Shown: positions 15,773 through 24,590, counted from the first letter of the stretch. The stretch is 41,197 nucleotides of DNA from an uncultured beta proteobacterium (GCA_902826155.1 CADEDU010000010.1:93264-134460); one strand, 5' to 3'. The notes: generated by a model from the letters alone, not told the origin. Program-made: numbers and translations.

Positions 15773-16015
15773 CGGCTGGCTCCTTGCACTGCAATCATGT
15801 CGAATGCAATCGCGGCAGGCGCGCCCGGCATTCGTCTGCGGGTTTCTTTCGCGCCGGCAACGCAGTAGATTCGGCGTCGATGCAAGCGTAACCCACGCGT
15901 TCCGTGCAATCCATGCGCGGCTACAACGTGGCTAAAGGCAGCCTCGGGTCCGCTCGCGCTCAACAAGCATACGAACATCGCCCCGCCCCCCAACCCACGA
16001 AGGAGAGTCGCCGCC

Positions 16016-16420
16016 ATGCCCAAAGCGAAGAAGGAAATCGTCGCCGTCCCCGGTATCTCAGAGGGATTGATCGCCGCGAAGGTGCCGATCTCGCCCGCGG
16101 TGAAAGCCAACGGCTTCATCTACGTGTCGGGCATGCCGCCGATGGATCTGAAGACCGGCAAGATCGTCGGCGGCGACATCGTCAAACAGACGAAGATGTC
16201 GCTCAACACAGTCAAGCATGTGCTCAAGAACGCGGGCTCCTCGCTCGATCGCGTGGTGAGCGTGCGCATCTACTGCACCAACTCCGCGCACTTCCCCGCG
16301 GTCAACGAGGTGTACAAGACCTACTTCCGCAAGGATCCGCCGGCGCGCACGTTCGTGACGGTCGGATCATGGCCGCTGCCGTTCGACATCGAGATCGAAT
16401 GCGTGGCGCTGGCTGATTAG
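16016..16420 (+). CDS. RidA/YjgF-family enamine/imine deaminase
   Basis: A 134-residue RidA fold protein. It has the canonical active-site arginine, R111 in DPPARTFVTVGSW, and the late acidic strand DIEIECVALAD. Such proteins hydrolyse reactive enamine/imine intermediates formed by PLP or FAD amine enzymes to ketones and ammonia. A DadA-like FAD amine oxidase gene starts 21 bases downstream, and its imine products are a natural substrate. AAGGAG lies about ten bases before the ATG. It differs clearly from the RidA-like protein encoded at 13769, which lacks the arginine, so the two probably do different jobs. Confidence 0.88.
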   Translation: MPKAKKEIVAVPGISEGLIAAKVPISPAVKANGFIYVSGMPPMDLKTGKIVGGDIVKQTKMSLNTVKHVLKNAGSSLDRVVSVRIYCTNSAHFPAVNEVYKTYFRKDPPARTFVTVGSWPLPFDIEIECVALAD

Positions 16421-16441
16421 CCCACCGCGCACGCACTCCTC

Positions 16442-17680
16442 ATGGCTGAGTTCACGGTACTGGGCGCGGGCATCGTCGGCGTCGCCACGGCGCTGGCGCT
16501 GCAGCGCGACGGCCACTCGGTGCGGTTGATCGACCGCGACGAGCCCGGCCGCGGCTGCTCGTTCGGCAACGCCGGCATCATCCACACCGGCGGGTGCGTG
16601 CCGATGGCCACGCCGGGCATCATCAAGGGCGTGCCCGGCATGCTGCTCGACCCCGAGGGCGCGCTCGTCATCCGCTGGCGCTATCTGCCACGGCTGCTGC
16701 CGTGGCTGTTCAAGATGCTCGCCGCCGCCCGGCCGTCGCGCGTCGATGAGATCTGCAAATCGCTCGCGGCGTTCTCGCTGAACGCACGCAATGCCTACCT
16801 GCCGCTGTTGAAGGAAGCCGGCGCCGAATCGATCATGAACCCGCGTGGCGAGTTGTACGTCTACCGCACGCAGGCGGCGTTCGATGCGGCCGCGTGGGAA
16901 ATGTCGGTTCGCAGGCGTTTCGGTGTGCCGGTCAAGACGATGGCGCCCGATGCGATCCGCGAGATGGAGCCGTGCCTGTCGCCCGAGTTCCGCTTTGCCT
17001 ACTACCAGCCGGCCAGCGCGTGCATGGTGAGCCCGCTGCGGCTGGTACAAACGCTCGCGCGGCTGTTCGTGAACAAGGGCGGTCGCATCAACCAGGCGCA
17101 GATTCGCGATGCGCGCCCCGATGGCCAGGGCGGCGCGGTCGTGAACACCGACAAAGGCGAATTCGCCGCGGCGAATCTGGTCATCTGTCTGGGCGCGCAC
17201 GCCAAACCGTTTGCCGCGCGGTTCGGTACCAACGTGCCGCTGGAATCCTGGCGCGGCTACCACATCATGGTGCCGCAGGGTGACATTGGGCTGCGCGGGG
17301 TTGTGGCCGATGGCGACATGCACTTCGGCGTCACCGCGATGGAAGACGGCATCCGCGTCGCCGGGCTGATCGAGCTGGCAAGCGTCGACGCCCCGCCCAA
17401 CTACGCGCGCGCCGACATGTTCGTGAAGCTGGCCAAGCGCATGATCCCGAAGTTTCCCGATGTGCCCGCGTCGCGCTGGATGGGGCATCGCCCGGGCATG
17501 CCCGATACGCTGCCGGTGATCGGACGGGCCGGTGCACATCGCAATGTCTACCTCGCCTTCGGACACGGGCAACTCGGGCTTACGTTCGGCGCGCTGACCG
17601 GCCAGGTAGTGGCCGATCTGGCGGCCGGGCGCAATGCCGCGTTCGATCTGTCGCCCTACTCGCACGAGCGTTGGCACTGA
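16442..17680 (+). CDS. FAD-dependent amino-acid oxidase/dehydrogenase (DadA/DAO family)
   Basis: A 412-residue flavoprotein that oxidises an amine or D-amino acid to an imine. The FAD dinucleotide motif VLGAGIVGVATALAL is at 6-20, RGCSFGNAGII follows, and the C-terminal GHGQLGLTFGALTG is the usual second FAD contact of DadA-like enzymes. Middle regions AYYQPASACMVSPLRL and MGHRPGMPDTLPVIG also match. D-amino-acid dehydrogenase passes electrons to the respiratory chain; glycine oxidase and related enzymes use oxygen, so the acceptor is open. The ATG at 16442 lacks a clear ribosome binding site but lies 21 bases after the RidA stop, probably in the same transcript. Confidence 0.85.
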   Translation: MAEFTVLGAGIVGVATALALQRDGHSVRLIDRDEPGRGCSFGNAGIIHTGGCVPMATPGIIKGVPGMLLDPEGALVIRWRYLPRLLPWLFKMLAAARPSRVDEICKSLAAFSLNARNAYLPLLKEAGAESIMNPRGELYVYRTQAAFDAAAWEMSVRRRFGVPVKTMAPDAIREMEPCLSPEFRFAYYQPASACMVSPLRLVQTLARLFVNKGGRINQAQIRDARPDGQGGAVVNTDKGEFAAANLVICLGAHAKPFAARFGTNVPLESWRGYHIMVPQGDIGLRGVVADGDMHFGVTAMEDGIRVAGLIELASVDAPPNYARADMFVKLAKRMIPKFPDVPASRWMGHRPGMPDTLPVIGRAGAHRNVYLAFGHGQLGLTFGALTGQVVADLAAGRNAAFDLSPYSHERWH

Positions 17681-17769
17681 TGGCACGAGCGCTGGTCTTG
17701 ACCGTCGCCGCTCCGCTTCGCATCGACTGAACATCCACGCCCCGAACTTTCGATCGCAACTCGAACCCC

Positions 17770-18696
17770 ATGCGTCTGGCCATCCCCGATCTCGTCTCCA
17801 ACTCGTACTTCCCGCCAGCGGCAGCAGGCGCACTCGGCTTTCACGCGCAGGAAGCCCTGCAGCTCACCGTCGCGCCCATCTCTCCGATCGATGCCTGCGT
17901 CAAGGCGTCGCGTGACGGACGGGTCGAATTCATCGGCGCCTCGGCGCATGCCCCGCTGCTCGCGTTCGAGCAATGGCGCGGCGCCAAGCTGCTGTGCGCG
18001 CAATCGCAGGGGATGTACTGGTTCCTGGTCATGCGCAGCGACCTGGCGATCGCACGCGGCGACCTCGAGACGCTCAAAGGCCGGCGTATCGCCGCGGTGC
18101 CGTTCGTTGCGGTCGCGCTCGAGCGCTTGCTGATCGCCGCCGGCATCGATCCGAAGCGCGAAGGCATCACCATCGGCCCGCCGCCGGGCGCCCTCGGGCC
18201 TGGCGTCAATTTCGGTGTGGTCGCGGCGGCTGCGCTCGAACGCAAAGAGATCGACGGCTTCTTCGCCAACGGCATGGGCGCAGCGCTTGCCGAGGCACGG
18301 GGCATCGGCACCATCGTGCTCGACGTGCGCCGCGGCGACGGCCCGCCCGAATGCTTCCACTACACGATGCCGGCAATCGCGACCACCGATGCATTGATCG
18401 CGCGCGATCCCGCGGCGGCCGAAGGCGTGATTCGCGCAATCGGCAAGACGCACGCAGCCCTCAAACGCGACCCATCGCTCGCGGCTGAAGCCGGGCGCAA
18501 GCTGTTTCCGAGCACCGAGGCGGCGTTGATCGCGCGGTTGGTGGCGCGCGATGCACCGTACTACGACCAGCGCATCTCCCCGCAGCAGATCGCCGCGATC
18601 AACCGCTTCGCCTGCGACCTGGGTTGGTTGCAGTCGACCGATATCGGCTACGAGCAGATCGTGGCGCAGCAGTTCGCCGGACTTTGGAACGGGTGA
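17770..18696 (+). CDS. Signal-less periplasmic-binding-fold (NMT1/THI5-like) protein
   Basis: A 308-residue protein with the type 2 periplasmic binding fold: MRLAIPDLVSNSYFPPAAAG, IDACVKASRDGRVEFIGAS, LKGRRIAAVPFVAVALERL and a C-terminal helix pair. ABC receptors of this kind start with a signal peptide; this one begins directly at the first beta strand, and no upstream in-frame extension supplies one. It should therefore stay in the cytoplasm. Enzymes such as 4,5-dihydroxyphthalate decarboxylase and thiamine pyrimidine synthase THI5 use this fold, so it could be an enzyme rather than a receptor. The stop overlaps a possible GTG start of the LLM flavoprotein gene, pointing to a shared function. 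Starting 89 bases after the DadA-like gene. Confidence 0.72.
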   Translation: MRLAIPDLVSNSYFPPAAAGALGFHAQEALQLTVAPISPIDACVKASRDGRVEFIGASAHAPLLAFEQWRGAKLLCAQSQGMYWFLVMRSDLAIARGDLETLKGRRIAAVPFVAVALERLLIAAGIDPKREGITIGPPPGALGPGVNFGVVAAAALERKEIDGFFANGMGAALAEARGIGTIVLDVRRGDGPPECFHYTMPAIATTDALIARDPAAAEGVIRAIGKTHAALKRDPSLAAEAGRKLFPSTEAALIARLVARDAPYYDQRISPQQIAAINRFACDLGWLQSTDIGYEQIVAQQFAGLWNG

Positions 18697-18704
18697 CGAC
18701 GACC

Positions 18705-19691
18705 ATGCGACTTGGGATTTTCTTCGACGGGTTCAGCTCGAGCGCACAGATGCTCGAGGTCGCGCGCCAGGCCGAAGCAGCCGGCGCGACGAGCCTGTGG
18801 TTCGCACAGCATATGGGCTATCGCGACGCGTTCGCCTGGGCGGTCGCGGCTGCGGGCGTCACGCAGCGCATCACGCTGGTGCCCACTGCGATCAGTCCCT
18901 ACCTCTGGCCGCCGCTGCCGGTCGCCATGTCGATGGCAACGCTCGCCGAGCTGGCTGGCGATCGGGTCGCGCTGTGCGTGTCGGTGGGCAATCTGCTCAA
19001 TCTGAGCGAGTCCGGGGTCGAGCCGATCAAGCCGGTGCGCGTGATGCGGCAATACGTGGAGTCGCTGCAAGCGCTGTGGGCGGGTGAGCCGGTGCGCGCC
19101 GAGGGCGAGATCCACCGGTTGCGTGGCGCGAAGATGGTGTTCGATGGCAAGGCGCGCTATCCGCTTTACGTCGCCTCGACCGGCCCGATGATGCTCAAGC
19201 TCGCCGGCGAAATCGGCGACGGCGTGCTGCTCTCGGCCGGACTCAATCTCACCGCGTGCCGGCAATGCCTGGAGAACGCCGAGGCCGGCGTCCGAGCGGC
19301 CGGGCGCGATCGGGCGAGTCTGCGTCGCGCCTCGTTCATCAACTTCAATGTGTCCCGCGACGGCCGCACGGCCAAGGCCGCGATGCTCAGAAAGCTCGCG
19401 TTCCTGTTCCGCAGCCGCGGGCATGCCGAGAACATCCGCAGCTCGGGTCTTGCCATTGACCACCAGGCCATCATCGCTTCGCTTGCCCGGCACGATCTCG
19501 AAGGCGCGACGCGACTGCTGCCCGAATCGGCGGCGCAGATGTTCGCGGTCGCGGGCACGCCGGACGAATGTCGCGAGCGCCTGGAAGCGTACCTCTCCGT
19601 GGGATTGGACGAGCCGATCATCGAGATCACCGGCGACGACGAGGAACGCGCCCTCGCCCTGGAGGTCGTGCGCGAGGTCGCACGCCGTTAG
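18705..19691 (+). CDS. LLM-class (luciferase-like) flavin-dependent oxidoreductase
   Basis: A 328-residue TIM-barrel flavin enzyme. The N-terminus MRLGIFFDGFSS with MLEVARQAEAAGATSLWFAQHM, then LVPTAISPY, LAELAGDRVALCVSVGN and PLYVASTGPMMLKLAGEIGDGVLL, follows the luciferase-like monooxygenase/F420-reductase pattern. It may be an FMN monooxygenase needing a reductase or an F420-dependent enzyme; the sequence alone does not separate these. ATG 18705 is used; an in-frame GTG at 18693 would overlap the previous stop by four bases and add four residues. It probably works on the same compound as the preceding binding-fold protein. A GC hairpin follows at 19757. Confidence 0.83.
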   Translation: MRLGIFFDGFSSSAQMLEVARQAEAAGATSLWFAQHMGYRDAFAWAVAAAGVTQRITLVPTAISPYLWPPLPVAMSMATLAELAGDRVALCVSVGNLLNLSESGVEPIKPVRVMRQYVESLQALWAGEPVRAEGEIHRLRGAKMVFDGKARYPLYVASTGPMMLKLAGEIGDGVLLSAGLNLTACRQCLENAEAGVRAAGRDRASLRRASFINFNVSRDGRTAKAAMLRKLAFLFRSRGHAENIRSSGLAIDHQAIIASLARHDLEGATRLLPESAAQMFAVAGTPDECRERLEAYLSVGLDEPIIEITGDDEERALALEVVREVARR

Positions 19692-19756
19692 TCACCCGCC
19701 CGGCCTGACGCGGCCCGCCGTTCGCCAACGCATGGACCGAATCGCGCGGCCCCGCT

Positions 19757-19777
19757 GCCGGCGCGGCGCCCGCCGGC
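19757..19777 (+). terminator. GC-rich hairpin after LLM gene
   Basis: GCCGGCG (19757-19763) and CGCCGGC (19771-19777) form a seven-pair stem with a seven-base loop in the 162-bp gap before the molybdopterin enzyme gene. There is no T-run after it, so intrinsic termination is doubtful; it could be a stability hairpin. Confidence 0.2.
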
Positions 19778-19853
19778 GGTTACTCGCACGTCGGCCCGTG
19801 GATCGCGATTATCATCGGAGCCATCTGTTCGCCATCCGGATGGGCCCGCGCCG

Positions 19854-21920
19854 ATGAATGCCCCGCTTCGCCTCGCTCCCTCGGTCTGTCCGCACGATTG
19901 CACCAGCACCTGCACGCTCGAAGTCGAACTGATCGACGCACGCACGATCGGGCGCGTGCGCGGTTCGCAGCGCCATGCCTACACCGGCGGGGTGATCTGC
20001 GAGAAGGTCGCGCGCTACGCCGAGCGCGTGCACCATCCTGATCGCCTCACTCAGCCGCTGCTGCGCAACGGCCCGAAAGGCAGCGCCCAGTTCAAACCGA
20101 TCGGCTGGAGCGAAGCGCTCGATCGCGTGGCCGAGGCGTTCACTCAAGCGGCCGCGCGTCACGGCGCCGAAGCGGTGTGGCCGTACTACTACGCCGGCAC
20201 GATGGGGCTGGTGCAACGCGACGGCATCAATCGACTGCGCCACGCGATGAAGTATTCGCGCTGGTTCTCGACCATCTGCGTGGCGCTCTCCGACACCGGC
20301 TGGATCGCCGGCGTGGGCAGCAAGCGTGGCATCGATCTGCTCGAAGCCGCCGAACATGCCGAGCTGATCGTGATCTGGGGCGGCAATCCGGTGAACACCC
20401 AGGTCAACGTGATGCAGCACGCCATGGCCGCCAAGAAGCGGGGCGCCAAGCTGGTGGTGGTCGACCCATATCGCACCGGCACCGCCGAGAAGGCCGATCT
20501 GCATCTGGCGGTGCGACCGGGCACCGACGGCGCGCTCGCCTGCGCGATGATGCACGTGCTGTTCGCCGAAGGCATGGCCGACTGGGACTACCTGCGCCGC
20601 TACGCCGATTGCCCCGATGAACTCGCCGCGCATGTGCGCACCCGCACGCCGCAATGGGCCGAAGCGATCACCGGGTTGCCCGCGCAGACGATCATCGATT
20701 TCGCTCGCCTATACGGTCGCGCCAAGCCGAGCTTCATCCGCTGTCACCACGGGTTCTCGCGCTCGCGCAACGGCGCGGTGAACATGCATGCGGTGACCTC
20801 GCTCGCCACCGTCACCGGCGCCTGGCAATACAAGGGCGGCGGCGCGCTCTACGGCCATACCGGCATCTATCCGATCGATCGCACCCTGATCGAAGGGCTC
20901 GACGTCGAAGACAAATCGATCCGCGATCTCGATCAGTCGCGGCTCGGGCCGATCCTCACCGGCGATGTCGATGCGTTGCATGGCGGGCCGCCGGTCACGG
21001 CGCTGCTGATCCAGAACACCAATCCGGCGATGGTGTGCCCCGATCTGCACAAGGTGCATGCCGGGCTGGCGCGCGAAGATCTGTTCACCTGCGTGCACGA
21101 GCAGTTCATGACCGAGACCGCCGCGTTCGCCGACGTGGTGCTGCCCGCCACATCGTTCCTCGAGCACGACGACTTCTACACCGCGAGCGGCCATACCCTG
21201 TTCCAGGTGGCGCGCAAGCTGATCGAACCACCGGGCGAGGCACGCGAGAATAACTACGTGATCAGCGAGCTGGCGCGACGCCTGGGCGCGAAGCATCGCG
21301 GCTTCGAGATGAGCGCGTGGGACATCATGGACGAGACGCTACGCCGCTCGGGCATGTGGGACGCGCAGACCAACTACGAGCGCGGCGGCCAGGACTTCGC
21401 CTATCCGTTCGAGAAGATGCACTTTCTCGACGGCTTCGACACGGCCGATCGCAAGTTCCACTTCCGCGCCGACTGGAAAAAGTTCGGCGGACGCTGGCAG
21501 GAAATGCCCGCTCTGCCTGATCACTTCGCCGTGATCGACGCGGCGACCGATGCCAAGCCCTATCGCCTGGTGGCGGCCCCCGCTCGCACGTTCCTCAATT
21601 CCACCTTCACTGAGACTCCGAGCTCACGCAAGCGCGAAGTGCGGCCCACCGCGCTCATGCACGAGCAAGACTGCAAGGCGCTGGGTATCGACGACGGTGA
21701 TCGCGTGCAACTGGGCAACGAGCGCGGCGAGGTGATCGTGCACGCGAAGGTCGCAAACGGCGGCCAGCAGCGCGGCGTCGTCGTGGTCGAGGGGATCTGG
21801 CCGAACAAGCACTTCGAGAACGGTATCGGCATCAACGCAGTGACCGGCGCCGACCCCGGCTGGCCGCGCGGCGGCGCGGCGTTTCACGACACGGCGGTGT
21901 GGGTGAAGCGCATTGCGTGA
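19854..21920 (+). CDS. Cytoplasmic molybdopterin/4Fe-4S oxidoreductase (DMSO reductase family)
   Basis: A 688-residue enzyme of the bis-MGD family. C12, C16, C20 and C49 (VCPHDCTSTC and GGVICEKV) form an N-terminal 4Fe-4S site, slightly unusual in its C-x3-C-x3-C spacing. C142 in STICVALSDTGW is a candidate molybdenum ligand. Other hallmarks are VIWGGNPVNTQ, VVVDPYRTGTAEKADLHL, QNTNPAMVCPDL, ADVVLPATSFLEHDD and a C-terminal beta-barrel domain with EVIVHAKVANGG. No Tat signal is present, so it is cytoplasmic. There are no adjacent electron-transfer subunits. Relatives include nitrate reductases, formate dehydrogenases and hydroxylating or dehydroxylating enzymes; its substrate is unknown. It is 50 bases upstream of a Bug receptor gene on the same strand. 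No strong ribosome binding site precedes the ATG. Confidence 0.87.
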   Translation: MNAPLRLAPSVCPHDCTSTCTLEVELIDARTIGRVRGSQRHAYTGGVICEKVARYAERVHHPDRLTQPLLRNGPKGSAQFKPIGWSEALDRVAEAFTQAAARHGAEAVWPYYYAGTMGLVQRDGINRLRHAMKYSRWFSTICVALSDTGWIAGVGSKRGIDLLEAAEHAELIVIWGGNPVNTQVNVMQHAMAAKKRGAKLVVVDPYRTGTAEKADLHLAVRPGTDGALACAMMHVLFAEGMADWDYLRRYADCPDELAAHVRTRTPQWAEAITGLPAQTIIDFARLYGRAKPSFIRCHHGFSRSRNGAVNMHAVTSLATVTGAWQYKGGGALYGHTGIYPIDRTLIEGLDVEDKSIRDLDQSRLGPILTGDVDALHGGPPVTALLIQNTNPAMVCPDLHKVHAGLAREDLFTCVHEQFMTETAAFADVVLPATSFLEHDDFYTASGHTLFQVARKLIEPPGEARENNYVISELARRLGAKHRGFEMSAWDIMDETLRRSGMWDAQTNYERGGQDFAYPFEKMHFLDGFDTADRKFHFRADWKKFGGRWQEMPALPDHFAVIDAATDAKPYRLVAAPARTFLNSTFTETPSSRKREVRPTALMHEQDCKALGIDDGDRVQLGNERGEVIVHAKVANGGQQRGVVVVEGIWPNKHFENGIGINAVTGADPGWPRGGAAFHDTAVWVKRIA

Positions 21921-21970
21921 GTGAAAGCCGGCATAACTCAACCACTCTCAATCAATCAAAGGGGAACCAC

Positions 21971-22945
21971 ATGTCTCGATGGGTCGTACGCCTGATCGCT
22001 CTCGTGCTTGCGCTTGGTGCCACCGCGGCGGTGCAGGCGCAGGCTTTTCCTTCGCGCCCACTGCGATTGATCGTGCCGTTCCCGGCTGGCGGCTCGACCG
22101 ATCTGCTTGGCCGTGCAGTCGCGCAGCGCATGAGCACCGCACTCGGCCAGCCGGTGGTGGTCGAGAATCGGCCTGGCGCCAACACCATCGTTGCGTACGA
22201 AGCCACACGCAATTCGCCAGCCGACGGCTACACGATGCTGTTCGAAGCATTCAACGGTCTGGTGCTGAACCCGAATCTGTACAAGAAGCTCCCGTACGAC
22301 GCCGAGCGCGACTTCGCACCGGTCGCCCAGGTGGCCACTTCGAGCTTCATCCTGATCGTGAATCCGTCGATTCCGGTGAAGACGTTGGCCGATTTCGTAA
22401 GCTACGCGCGCGACAAGCAGGGCAAGATCGACTTCGCCTCGTGCGGCATCGGCTGCAGTCTGCACGTGGCCTACGAGTCGTTCATGTCGGTCGCGAACTT
22501 CAAGATGAATCACATCCCGTACAAAGGCAGCGCCGATGCGTTGCCTGCGATCGTGAACGGCACGGTGCCGACCATGATGGATACGCCGATCACCTCGCTG
22601 CCGTTCATACGTGCCGGCAAGGTGCGGGCGCTGGCCGCTACCGGCGCAACGCGCCTGAGCGCAATGCCTGATCTGCCGACGATCGCGGAGCTGGGCTTTC
22701 CCGGATTCTCCGGCGGCACCTACTACAGCGTCATGGTGCGAAGCGGCACGCCGCAGCCCGCGATCGATCGCCTGTCGGCCGAGATCCAGCGCGTTGCGGG
22801 GATGTCAGAATTGCGCGACACGTTCGGGCCGCAGGGCATCGATATGGCACCCGGATCGGCCGACCAACTGGCCACGCTTCTGAAAACCGACCGCGCACGG
22901 TATGCGACCGTGATCAAGAACGCCGGCATTACGCTGGAGCAATGA
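21971..22945 (+). CDS. Bug-family (TctC-like) solute-binding protein 2
   Basis: A 324-residue periplasmic receptor. AAGGGGA lies about six bases before the ATG at 21971. The signal peptide ends at VQA (residue 23) and the mature part opens with QAFPSRPLRLIVPFPAGGSTD, the Bug hallmark; LSAMPDLPTIAELGFPGFSG is the second. Downstream of the molybdopterin oxidoreductase gene with a 50-base gap, it is probably co-transcribed and may import that enzyme's substrate. C148-C152-type pair in FASCGIGCSLHV is unusual for the family and could be a disulphide. Membrane subunits are absent from the window. Confidence 0.88.
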   Translation: MSRWVVRLIALVLALGATAAVQAQAFPSRPLRLIVPFPAGGSTDLLGRAVAQRMSTALGQPVVVENRPGANTIVAYEATRNSPADGYTMLFEAFNGLVLNPNLYKKLPYDAERDFAPVAQVATSSFILIVNPSIPVKTLADFVSYARDKQGKIDFASCGIGCSLHVAYESFMSVANFKMNHIPYKGSADALPAIVNGTVPTMMDTPITSLPFIRAGKVRALAATGATRLSAMPDLPTIAELGFPGFSGGTYYSVMVRSGTPQPAIDRLSAEIQRVAGMSELRDTFGPQGIDMAPGSADQLATLLKTDRARYATVIKNAGITLEQ

Positions 22946-22954
22946 CACGCGAAT

Positions 22955-23269
22955 CTAGTTGTTCGCCGTCCTGCGGCTGGTGTCGCGGAACGCCTGCTCG
23001 CTTTCGAGCATCAACGTCTTGCCGCGCGAGACCATCGAGTCGCCCTCTTTCAGCTCGAGGTTGGCCGCGTCGATCTTGGCCTGCGCCTTGCGTTTGGCCT
23101 CGTCGCCCTTGGCGACCAGATCATTGCCCTGCTTCCACTGCTGGCTGATCTGCTCGACCGTCATCGTCTTGGTCTTGGCGTTGCTGGAAGGTGCCGATGT
23201 GCTTGCGCAACCGGCGGCGAACAACGTTGCGACCATCAGCGTCGCGAAGCTCAGACGCGAAGTGTTCAT
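22955..23269 (-). CDS. Small putative lipoprotein with coiled-coil tendency
   Basis: A 104-residue protein. The N-terminus MNTSRLSFATLMVATLFAAGC ends in a lipobox-like AAGC, so C21 is likely lipidated and the protein anchored in the outer or inner membrane. The rest is very polar and helical, with WKQGNDLVAKGDEAKRKAQAK and repeated charged heptads, rich in Lys/Glu and lacking enzyme motifs. AAGGA is nine bases before the ATG. It converges on the Bug 2 gene with nine bases between stops and stands 248 bases from the next upstream gene's stop. Resembles small envelope lipoproteins of unknown role. Confidence 0.7.
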   Translation of the reverse strand: MNTSRLSFATLMVATLFAAGCASTSAPSSNAKTKTMTVEQISQQWKQGNDLVAKGDEAKRKAQAKIDAANLELKEGDSMVSRGKTLMLESEQAFRDTSRRTANN

Positions 23270-23517
23270 GATTGATTGTCCTTGTCGATGAATGGAAAGA
23301 GTCGACTGCATCGCGCGTGCGGATGCATTCTGGACGAGTCGATCAGCACGAGAAACGCGCACCGGGCCGGGCGCGGCCGATCAGGCGATGAGCGGGACAG
23401 CGAATTGTCGCGCGCGGAATTGCGTCCGCTGATGCGTGGTTTGGTTCCCACGCAGATGACGCGCACGGCTCCGTTCGTCGGTCAGGCGCGACGAACGTCG
23501 CAACGGCCAGCGATCGA

Positions 23518-24489
23518 CTACTGCGCCTTGATGCCGACCTCCGCGAAGATCGGATGCCATTTCCTGATCTCGGCCTGTTGAATCGCAGCGAGTGCTTCGG
23601 GTGTCTGCTTCTCGCGCGCCGCGATCTCCATGCCCTGGCTCTCCAGCCGTTCGCGCACCTTGGTTTCGGCCAGCGCTGCGACCACGGCGCGATTGACCGT
23701 GTCGACGATCGCGCGGGGGGTGTCCTTCGGCGCGAACATCGCCGACCAGAGCGAAAACTCCATGCCACCGGGATACCCCGCCTCGGCCATGGTCGGCACA
23801 TCGGGCAGCGTCTTCATGCGTTTGGCACTGGTCACGCCCAGCGCCTTGATGACGCCGGATCGCACGTGCGGCGTGGCCGTGGCCGGATTGACGAACGCCA
23901 ACTGGATCTGCGCGCCCATCAGGTCCTGCATGATCGGTCCGGCGCCGCGGTAGTGCACCGTCTGGAACTGCGTCTTCGTCTCCTTGCGCAGCATCTCGTC
24001 GAGCAGGTGCGGCGGACTGCCGATACCCGCGCTCCCCGAGGAGGCCTTGTCGGGACTCGCCTTCAACCAGTCGATGAGTTCCTTGAGATTGGTGGCGGGC
24101 ACGCTGCGGTGCGCGGTGAGCAGCAGCGGCGCATCGGTCATGAACGCGATCGGCGTGAAGTCTTTGACGAGGTCGTAGTCGAGCTTGAGCAGCGCGCTGT
24201 TGGCAACGTGCGTGTTCCAGATGCCAAGCAGAAGGGTGTAGCCGTCGGGCGCAGCACGGGCCACACGCGCCGAGCCGATCGTGCCGCTGGCACCACCGAC
24301 GTTCTCGATCACCACGTTCTGCCCCATCGGAGCGTGCATCCCCTCGACCACCGCCCGCGCGACCGCATCGGTCAGCCCGCCAGGCGGAAACGGCACGATC
24401 AACGTGACAGGGCGCACCGGATAGTTCTGCGCCGATGCCCCGGAACACACGCACAGCACTGCCAGCAGCAATCCGAGCAGCTTGGTCAT
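23518..24489 (-). CDS. Bug-family (TctC-like) solute-binding protein 3
   Basis: A 323-residue periplasmic receptor. The ATG at 24489 has a perfect AGGAGG five bases upstream; an upstream in-frame extension is ignored because it would bury the signal peptide. Signal cleavage is expected after ASA (residue 20), then QNYPVRPVTLIVPFPPGGLTD and MKTLPDVPTMAEAGYPGGME, both Bug hallmarks. It is transcribed away from the cupin gene over a 101-bp region that contains a 19-bp inverted repeat, suggesting co-regulation of the two. Ligand unknown; no membrane partners are nearby. Confidence 0.88.
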   Translation of the reverse strand: MTKLLGLLLAVLCVCSGASAQNYPVRPVTLIVPFPPGGLTDAVARAVVEGMHAPMGQNVVIENVGGASGTIGSARVARAAPDGYTLLLGIWNTHVANSALLKLDYDLVKDFTPIAFMTDAPLLLTAHRSVPATNLKELIDWLKASPDKASSGSAGIGSPPHLLDEMLRKETKTQFQTVHYRGAGPIMQDLMGAQIQLAFVNPATATPHVRSGVIKALGVTSAKRMKTLPDVPTMAEAGYPGGMEFSLWSAMFAPKDTPRAIVDTVNRAVVAALAETKVRERLESQGMEIAAREKQTPEALAAIQQAEIRKWHPIFAEVGIKAQ

Positions 24490-24543
24490 GCGATCCTCCT
24501 CCAGTCTCGATGTGCAGGCGACTCTAACGCATCCACAGCCGAT

Positions 24544-24562
24544 GTTCATTCATGTTATGAAC
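24544..24562. promoter_or_regulatory. 19-bp inverted repeat, probable operator
   Basis: GTTCAT-N7-ATGAAC forms a perfect six-base dyad in an AT-richer patch of the divergent region between Bug 3 (start 24489) and the cupin (start 24591). Half-site length, spacing and placement 29 bases from the cupin start fit a dimeric repressor or activator site. No regulator gene is adjacent. Confidence 0.45.
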
Positions 24563-24590
24563 CTGCGTCCATCCCGGCGGAGTTCACCTC

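Noticed and set aside
15790..15911. Three TGCAATC heptamers (15790, 15805, 15905) in the DUF1989/RidA divergent region
   Set aside because: Seven-base matches can occur by chance, and only two are evenly placed; not strong enough for an operator call.
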